Positions 56,471 through 64,000 of a stretch of DNA of 64,000 bases are shown here, piece after piece. The DNA is taken from positions 15,425,417 to 15,489,416 of the forward strand of contig NC_134959.1 in the NCBI RefSeq assembly GCF_965638725.1. Direction: 5' to 3'. The notes below the pieces were generated by a model. That model did no database searches, was not told where the DNA came from, and was given only the letters and a program-made list of their open reading frames with translations. The DNA is from Aptenodytes patagonicus (lineage: Eukaryota; Chordata; Aves; Sphenisciformes; Spheniscidae). Both the position numbers and the translations under genes were made by a program. How positions within the stretch are numbered: the stretch's first letter is position 1; each line of letters starts with the position of its first letter.

Positions 56471-59400
56471 CTGTAACAGAAGAGAGAAAAAAGAATGAGT
56501 ATCTAAACACATTTTCTTTTCCTCTGCATACAGTATTTATTGATTTACAAAGAAGCTTCAAAAGAAAATCGATACAAATGAAAGCAAAAAAACCCATGTA
56601 ATGCAAACTGGATACACTATGTGTAGAGTATCAATTGTGCTGCATACAATACGGACACTTGTATGACATGCAAATTTAATGAGTGAAGAAGTTCTGCTAA
56701 TTATTCTGAAGCAGAATTTACCTACTGGAAGCTGCAAAGGAGACGAGTAAAGAGATGCTAAAAATGTAACTGAACTCCTCAAAGTTTGTTGTTGGGTTTT
56801 GTTTTGGTTTTTTTTTAATATTGCATTTATGGAATACTCCACCCAGCTCACTTGCATGTAACAACTAGGAGCGCTATGGAACAATTCTAAGGCTGAATTT
56901 TAAGTTGCTGTGTATTTAGTGAGCTAAGAAACTAGCCGTTTTTAATGAAAAAATGAATTTCCGGATATGACCTTCTCAGTAATCATGTTTACTGTAAATT
57001 TTAAAAAAAAAAAAACAAGGAACAGCATAGCTAAGAAGATTACTACACTGCTCTTTTCCCAGGATAGCACAGTGACTCTTCATTTTCACTACTCTGTTAC
57101 TAAGTCCCATAGCTTGTAAAGCGCATCCATTGCTCCAGCGTCCTGAACTAAGCCATTTGTGAAGATACCAGAAAAGAAAAACAAAGCAATCATTTTATTG
57201 AATTTCCCAAATAAGACAAGAAATCCAAAAGATTAAATTTGAGAATTAATTTTAACATATAAGTACTCAAACACTTCCAGTAACTTGAAAAGGCACTGTT
57301 GATGAAGTTTTACATTCAGTGGTGTTTTCACTGAAGTTCTATTCTTTCAAATGTCCCCAGACAAAAGTTAACAGCTGTCCGACCAAACAGCTTGCTCAAG
57401 CATTCAACAAATGCGATGAAAGTACCATATTTCTTACCACATTACGGATGCTACACTTTCTCCTGCACCCCCTAACTCTACTCCTCCTTGTGCAAAAGGA
57501 ATTACTAGTACTACCAGAAAAAATAAACGCTCCATTTTGAAAAAATAAACCTTACCTTTGTAGCTTAAGGAAAGTTAAGTAAAATGCTATCCAAAATTGG
57601 CTTCCGTTACACAGTAAAATTCTCAACCACCTGAAGTTCTTCTCTCCAAGTACACTAGCTCTGTATCTGTCACATATGTATAAAAGCTCTCAAAATAAAC
57701 CTCATCTTTAATCTCCTTGCTGTTTGACATGGGAATATTAGGCAATAGGCAAGCTTCTCATATTTAGCATCATTTCACCCACAAACTTACTCATACTTGG
57801 ACTAGATACCTCAAAGCAGCATACTGTACATGCTTTTGCAAGACATGCACTGTTCAGGGCACGAAGCGAAGGACCTAAGAGATTCCAACACGCAAAATAA
57901 CTTCTCCCTTGATATTCAAGAAGTAATCACAGACAGGCAATTTCAATTCTCCTACAGAAGCACCTCTCCCCAGTCCAGAGCTAGAAAAACACGAGTGTCT
58001 AAGATTCGGTGTTCAGTCACTGGTTTTATGAGTGTCACATGCCCAGTAACAGCATCATCTCACCCCTCCAAGGTCTCTTCCTTCGTATCTCAGGTTTGTT
58101 GAACTAGAAACATCCAGTTCCCATCTTCAGAAAAAAACCCATACACTGGTTTTCAATGCTGGGCCTTAACTGATACTGTAGAGATACGACAGGAATGTTT
58201 GTATCTTTTGGCCTTATTTTCCTACTGTAAGGCATTCCAGCCTAGATGAAAAGTTTAAGATATCTGTGACACATCAAATATCTTCTGCCACTCCAGCTTG
58301 TTGTGAGGAGATTCAAATGATAAGGCATCTGTGACAACTGAGCACTGCTGCTATTCTTCCCCAACACCCGCAGGTGGGAGGCTCCTGATGGCACCCTGCA
58401 GTTCTACACTCTAGAACAAATTATACGCAGAGAATAATTGTACACGGGAGAACAAATTCTGATCATGCTGTTCGCTTGGGAAGAGCTTTGAAATCACATG
58501 CAAAATTCTAAAAGTGTTTCCCTTCAAATATTGTAAACACACGCATTTCAGAAAAGTTTGCGTGTGCTTCATCTTACCTGAACCTATACGTCCTGATCCA
58601 GGGATCCCCAGTAACCCACAGATAACACTGGTGAAAACCACTGCGTTAGACCAGTTCCCTAGGCAGTCTGACGAGCTGGGTGAGCTCTGGTTTCTTTAAT
58701 TACACCTCTCAGAGCCCGTTCAACAGTTAAATTAAGCAACCTACAAACTTTGCAAAAGACCTTATGCACAGGTGTACTTCCCACTTAAGCTTTCTAAGCT
58801 ACGGAAGTACTAGAGAAAAGAACTGTACAGCCCTGTTTTATCACCGTTTCTGTATGTGACCAGCCTTCACACACACCTTCCACAACCGAGGACCATCCAA
58901 ATGAGCAGGGAATGAAAATGAGCAGGAATCTGTGAACCAGACCATTGAGATTAGCACGCAAGGAATAAACTGGATAAAGCTATAAACCGTAATTTACCAA
59001 GCCTAAACTTGCCCAAAGCCTTCATTTTCATCACTCTTGTTAACACAGAGATGAATAATACATCATGATGGAAAAGTCAGAGAAGTTCATTTTTTATAGC
59101 TATCTTAAAAACTACAAGTTAATCACAAGTAAAAGTGTTAACAGTGCAATACATTTAACCCACCAAACTATCAAAAACATACAATTACAAACCAAGTAAA
59201 AACAACTACAGAACTGGAAATAAAGTTTAAAGATATTTTTAGTTACGAAAACTTTACTACGGGTAAAAACCCCTATTATGCAGTATTTGTTATTATGTTA
59301 TCTTTGTTGGCACACAGTGGGAATAGTCTCTAAGCAACAGTGACAAACTAAGGCACACTAGGTGTCATCTTCAAAAGTATTCGTTCCTACAACACAAATT

Positions 59401-60012
59401 ATTCAAAAGATTGTACAAATTTTAAAGCTTTTAAACCAACAGAACGAGTGAAGAAGGACAAATGTATTTTAAGATTTCCTAGCTCCAGATCGAGAAAAAC
59501 TCTGTCCTTGATGACATCAGAACGCACCGACCTGTTGATGAAACTATTCTCAACACCGCTCTGGGGAAGGGTGAAACACACACGCTATCGAGATCTCCGA
59601 GAGACACGATTTCACAGCTCCTACAAAACCAGCTTAAAATACTGCGCAGCACGCAATTTAAAAGTCACTACCTTTCCCCTTGCTGGTTTTACTTCCCGGC
59701 AAGCACGCACACAAGACTCCCTTCCACGAATACAGAAGGCTGGAGGCAGATCTCCCCGTCATGGGGAGCGAAGGAGCTCATCGCGTGTCCGCGCGGAAGA
59801 GACGGGCTCGGGGCAGCGGCCCCCCCCCTCCCCGGGCGCGGGCAGCCCGGAGGACGCGGGGCGGCTGGGGGCCGTAGGCCGGGCGCTGCCCCCGGCGAAC
59901 GCCCCCGCGCTCCCCAGCCGGACGCCGCGCCGCTCCGCGCGTTGTTGTTACCGCTTCGAGCCCGACCCCCATTTACGGCCGCGCACACTCCGCATCCACC
60001 GGCTACACTCAC
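56471..60012 (-). other. SIAH1: SIAH1 intron 1
   Basis: About 3.5 kb between the proposed non-coding exon 1 and the coding exon. No coding exon is recognised. A good minus-strand donor (CAG before GTAAGA) occurs with its exon end at 58578, so an alternative 5' exon is possible, but I see no clear partner acceptor. The region is AT-rich up to about 59700, then enters the CpG island. Confidence 0.65.
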
Positions 60013-60100
60013 GCTCCGGCCCGGCGCCCCAAAATGGTTCCCCAAACTTCCCCCGCCGCGCCGGGCTGGCTCCTCCCCGCCGGCGCTGCCCCGCGCCCGG
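60013..60100 (-). other. SIAH1: SIAH1 non-coding exon 1 (candidate)
   Basis: On the minus strand, CCGGAGC is followed by GTGAGT, a consensus donor, inside the CpG island. Joined to the acceptor at 56470 it gives ...GAGC/AAATGAGC, with A at position -3 of the start codon. The 5' end is unknown; I placed it loosely below the CCAAT box at 60161-60165. Confidence 0.5.
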
Positions 60101-60160
60101 CCGCCGGCCAGCGGCTGAGGCGGCGCGGCCCGGCCCGGCCCGGCGCGAGGCGGCCGAGCC

Positions 60161-60165
60161 ATTGG
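60161..60165 (-). promoter_or_regulatory. SIAH1: CCAAT box of SIAH1 promoter
   Basis: ATTGG on the + strand, CCAAT on the minus strand, in the context GCCAATGG, the usual NF-Y form. It is at a plausible distance upstream of SIAH1 exon 1. Confidence 0.5.
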
Positions 60166-60302
60166 CTGCCCCGGGCTGGGCCCCGCTCCCGGCCCGGCGC
60201 AAGCCCCGCCCCGCCGCCGCCCGGGGCCGCGCAGGGGAGGGCGCGGCGGCCCCGCTCGGGCGCGGCGGCCCCAGGCGGCCATCCGCACTCGAGGGGAGGG
60301 GA

Positions 60303-60333
60303 GGGCCGGCCCGGCCCGGCCCGGCCCGGCCCC
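60303..60333. repeat. (GGCCC)n pentanucleotide repeat
   Basis: Five perfect tandem GGCCC units plus partial ones in the SIAH1 CpG island. A shorter CGGCC-type run occurs near 60125-60143. Confidence 0.85.
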
Positions 60334-60450
60334 ACACCGCCCGCAGAACGGGGACCCCGCCCCGGCCGCGCCGCCGCCAGGGGCTCAGCCGGCCGCGGAG
60401 CCGGGGGAACTGATCCCTTCCGACTGACAGCGCCTCTCCCCCAGAACAGC

Positions 60451-63400
60451 CATCCCAAAGAGCGCGTTCCGGCCGTAAAACACATCGCCTCCATTGCTCT
60501 CACGCTCATACGGAAGCGTGCACACTCGTCCATACAGCTCCCTTTACGTGCCACCTCAGGGTCATGTGGAACAACAACAGTATGTGCTTTACGCGTGTCA
60601 CAACTAGTTCTTTTCCAGGCACTTGCAGACTGACGGATCTGATCATCTTCCCTAAATAACTGTTTTTAAAAGCTATAGATTGCATTCAAAACTCTTCTAA
60701 TACACGAATTTCACTTCCTGTTCCTGCTATTTCAAGGATACTGCTCAAATCAGCATTTTCCACTGTGGCGCTATAAAGTACCCATTCAACAGGATCTTCT
60801 CCATTTGTATAAAGATTATTCAATAAGCAAAAGCATAATAATCTCAAGGAAAAGAAAAGACCAACAGATTTGGAACAATGTGGCATATCTGAATATCCAC
60901 ACGGACTACTAAAAAAATTAGAACAGTTCAAGGATAAAGGAGTTGGAAACCAAGTCAACACGCTTGCATGATGCACATGCTGGGCTCAGAAAAGCTTAGG
61001 CATTATGGAATACAGATGTAATGATGATAAGATCATGGAAGTGCAAATTTCAGTGGAAGCAACAGAAGAACACACTGCAATAAATTGTTTTGGTCGGACA
61101 AGAAGTAAGGCTACAGGACCTGAGTAAAGAAAATTACCTTTAAAAATGCTTTCCTACTATTTGAAATACAAGTCCTGTTCAAGGAAGACCGTGGAAGCTT
61201 GTATCAGCACTACAAGGCGTGCAAATAACCCCCATTTACTATTAACAAACACGACTAACTCGATACAAGGTATGCTTCAGCTTCACCCCCAAATGTGCAA
61301 TATACAACATCCCCACCAGTTAAGAGTCAAGAAAGTTTTCAAGCAAAACAGAAAAGCTGAAGAAAACCAGCACAGAAATGGCTTTCGAGAAACTAAGAGC
61401 GTGTTCTGAAGTGTCCAAAACATGCCCTAGGCTTTCTCTCCGGCAGCAAAGCAGCTGTCCCCAAAACAAAACCACGAGCCCTTCGACAGGTTAGCTAATG
61501 CTGCAAGCTCTTTGCTACCCTGTGATATAATGTGCAATGCCTGAAGAGAGAAAGCTCTTGAAACCCCAATGGGTAAAAAAAAATTACAGTGAGAATGGGA
61601 AGGTGCAATCAATTCACTGTTTAAAAAGCTCGGCTGAGGTGCAGACATAAGGAAAGCAGTTTCAAGAGAAGTTCAAAAAGATGACGTACCTCACGTGCCA
61701 CGGAATTAACAACAGTATATGGGGAATAGATTGATACCCTTTTAGCTTCTCATCTTTCAAAGGTGTTAGCTTCAGACACCATTCTAGAAATCACATCTCC
61801 TGCATTTCACCAAAATACGGGGCACCTTTGACAAATTCAAGTTAACACCATCTGCTTCTCCAAAATCTTTACTCATACCAAATAGATTAGACTTGGGTTT
61901 AACATTTTAATTTGCTTTTGAGAGGGTAACTGAATATTAGTTTTGGGAAAAAAACTACAAAACTTCTGTATAGTCATCTTAATGGCTGGAAGGGGAAAAA
62001 AAAATCTCACTACATAATGCTGAAGAGTGATGCAAGGACAGAAAAAAATGCCTTATCACAAATTTCTATGTGATGCAATAAAATCTTTTTTCAATCACAT
62101 TTCAGAACTAATTGAATTCAGAGACTTCCATTCAAAATGCATTCTTAATGCATTACAGCCATCAACAAAGTAATACAGAATCTTTCAACTTTTTCAACTG
62201 TACAACCGTATTTGAAAATGAGACTTTTTTTAAAAAACAATACCCTGTTACAGAGCGCTGGAAACGAGAACATTTCATGACAGTGTTCGAAGTTGTGAAA
62301 AACACTGACGGGTTACTTTTTTCAAGACGCGATACAAGCCAAAGAATGTCAAAACCCAAAAGCTAAACCAACTGCTGAAAATACTCATTAAACAGGTGTA
62401 AATAAGAACTTAAAAGAAGATACATGTACAATATCATCAGATATTTGTACAATTCAATATTGATAACGTCTGTAAAATATTATAAACAATCAATATTTTG
62501 TAAAATATTATAAACAATAAATTGAAAGGATTAAAGTCACCAGTATTTCTTTGGCGGCAGAAGGAAGGTTTCATGAATGCAACAGAAAAAAGAAGTGTGT
62601 GTATATTTAGAAACAAGAAGGGCGGGGGGGGTGTACACATATCCCAGTATACACAAAGCACATCATCTCATACCCAAGAAACTGCAAGTGTTACTGATAC
62701 GGAAGTCCCAAGTGAGTATTATCCTGAGAATGAAGGTAATTAAAAAGCACACTTTGTTCCCATTAAAAAGGGGCACCAGTGTATTTTAAGTAGAGAACTT
62801 TTTCGCAATTTTTAAAGTAGCATTAGTTTAATTTTATATTAAAAATTCTTAGGATACCATATTGTTGTACCATAGCTGCTCAATTATGAAAAGTCTTAAA
62901 CTGCTGAGGACAACATCTATAGCACTACGGAAAAGCCAGCTTTTCAACTACATGTACTTACTATTTCTGAAAATAGTTTTCCAAGGAATCTACCTTTCCC
63001 ACTCATAATCATCAATGTACAGTAAAACAGAAGGGAAAAAGGTTTTAGCAGGCTCTAGTGAAAATATTATATATTGCCCTCACCATCACCAAAACCACAC
63101 TTCAGCAATTGAACACATAAAACATTGAGTGTATTATGCACAAGTGTCTCAGAGAATAGCTTGTGAATAGTTTTTAAAAAATAATATTTTTAATTTCTAT
63201 TTAAATTTTAAAGGACATTTTAGGGCCCGAGGTTCTTCCATTTTGAAGTCTATCAATTTACCTCTCACAGCTCTTGGGAGATGCTAGATCACAAGGGCCT
63301 GGCATGGTTAATATCAAATGCATGCCTGCTCCTGCAAATCTGTCAACATTGGACACAGAAATGTACATCCCTGCTTATACACAGCCTCTGTACCTACTGG

Positions 63401-64000
63401 CCTACTTCAAAATTTTTAGAAGACGGTTCATGACATAAATTATTAATCAACTACATAATACAATTTAGTCTCTATACACTCTGTTTTTGATTCATGAGTT
63501 ACTAATTTTTTTCAACCCTTCCAGACACTGTTTTCTTTAGTGCCCTTAACTACATGCTATTTGTTATTTCAGACACCTCAGGGCTTCTCTTTTCCCGCAT
63601 AATAACCAAAAGCCAGAGCAATCCAATGTAACAGAATATTATAAAACAAGACAAAAAAATTTTACAAAATTGAGGCAAGTCTCATGATGATTTCCTTTTC
63701 CAAAATGTTATCTGTCCAGTTCATCTCCTTTTCATACAAAATTACAACAATTTCCACTACCTTGTAGTGACCCAGCCTGCCTGAAATTGCAGGTAGTTTT
63801 TTTTCTTGCACCTCAAGACACTCCCTACCAACCCCTCTTTCCAATCATCAGGAAAGGAAATCCCAATGGATTTATATAATCATGGAATCAGTCATCCTCT
63901 TCGTGGCTACCTCTGTAGTGAACCACCAGACCTTAACGTTCAATTTTTTTGATGCTATCACATATGTTCTCTTGTATACAATGTGATCACCAATTGAGTC
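60451..64000. other. Intergenic DNA upstream of SIAH1
   Basis: No gene, transposon or RNA gene is recognised. Open frames are short and lack domains. A small tandem repeat is at 62471-62518. N4BP1 is the expected next gene beyond SIAH1 in amniotes, but I see no coding exon of it here. Confidence 0.55.
62471..62518. repeat. 28-bp period tandem duplication
   Basis: TGTAAAATATTATAAACAAT occurs at 62471-62490 and again at 62499-62518, separated by CAATATTT. Confidence 0.85.

Larger units (their letters stand above)
59740..60450 (-). promoter_or_regulatory. SIAH1: SIAH1 CpG-island promoter
   Basis: Extremely GC- and CpG-rich block in AT-rich flanks. A minus-strand CCAAT box (ATTGG at 60161-60165, within CCATTGGC) lies about 150 bp upstream of the proposed exon 1 donor. 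Upstream of that are five perfect GGCCC units (60308-60332) and GC-box-like GGGGCGG-type sequences. No TATA box is seen. Long open frames on both strands are composition artefacts. Confidence 0.75.

Noticed and set aside
56469-56606. 46-codon N-terminal extension of SIAH1
   Set aside because: A splice acceptor lies two bases before the known ATG and the extension is pyrimidine-tract-derived (Phe/Ser-rich) intron sequence.
59448-60633. Long open frames in the SIAH1 CpG island (up to 321 codons)
   Set aside because: Composition-driven Pro/Arg/Ala/Gly frames on both strands, no domains, and they overlap each other.
63874-63900. Sequence resembling an antisense CR1 tail (ATAATCATGGAATC)
   Set aside because: Only about a dozen bases match and the expected CR1 sequence does not follow.
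1-64000. tRNA, rRNA, CRISPR arrays or bacterial-type operons
   Set aside because: None seen; the window is vertebrate intronic and intergenic DNA with split genes.

Overview
The window is vertebrate nuclear DNA, almost certainly from a bird. It has long AT-rich introns with GT-AG borders, CpG-island promoters, several CR1 retrotransposon copies ending in the ATTCTATG-type octamer repeat that marks avian CR1, and two pieces of an avian endogenous-retrovirus LTR family. I cannot name the species. No bacterial, phage, CRISPR or defence-type locus is present.

Layout. Positions 1-1240 are upstream intergenic DNA. A CpG island at about 1260-2045 holds the promoter and first exon of LONP2 on the + strand. 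Its 15 coding exons run from 1505 to 50267. Joined, they give 2559 nt and an 852-residue peroxisomal Lon protease with intact AAA+ motifs, the Ser743/Lys786 catalytic dyad and a C-terminal SKL peroxisome signal. Between 50268 and 55619 LONP2 and SIAH1 meet tail to tail. The SIAH1 coding sequence is one uninterrupted block on the - strand (56468 down to 55620), encoding a 282-residue RING E3 ubiquitin ligase. Its non-coding first exon and promoter lie in a CpG island at about 59740-60450. From 60450 to 64000 I recognise no gene.

The LONP2-SIAH1 convergent pair matches the order I know from other amniotes. The two proteins act separately: LONP2 degrades or refolds proteins in the peroxisome matrix, while SIAH1 drives proteasomal degradation in the cytosol and nucleus.

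Accessory content sits in the LONP2 introns: five CR1 copies, all in the same orientation as the gene, with one ending 42 bp before exon 2; an antisense solo LTR in intron 2 containing a run of 24 G; and an LTR fragment in intron 11. Other signals are AC-rich low-complexity patches, short tandem duplications, two AGGTCA palindromes and a possible antisense exon. I found no convincing new biological system. The findings are candidates in otherwise ordinary introns.
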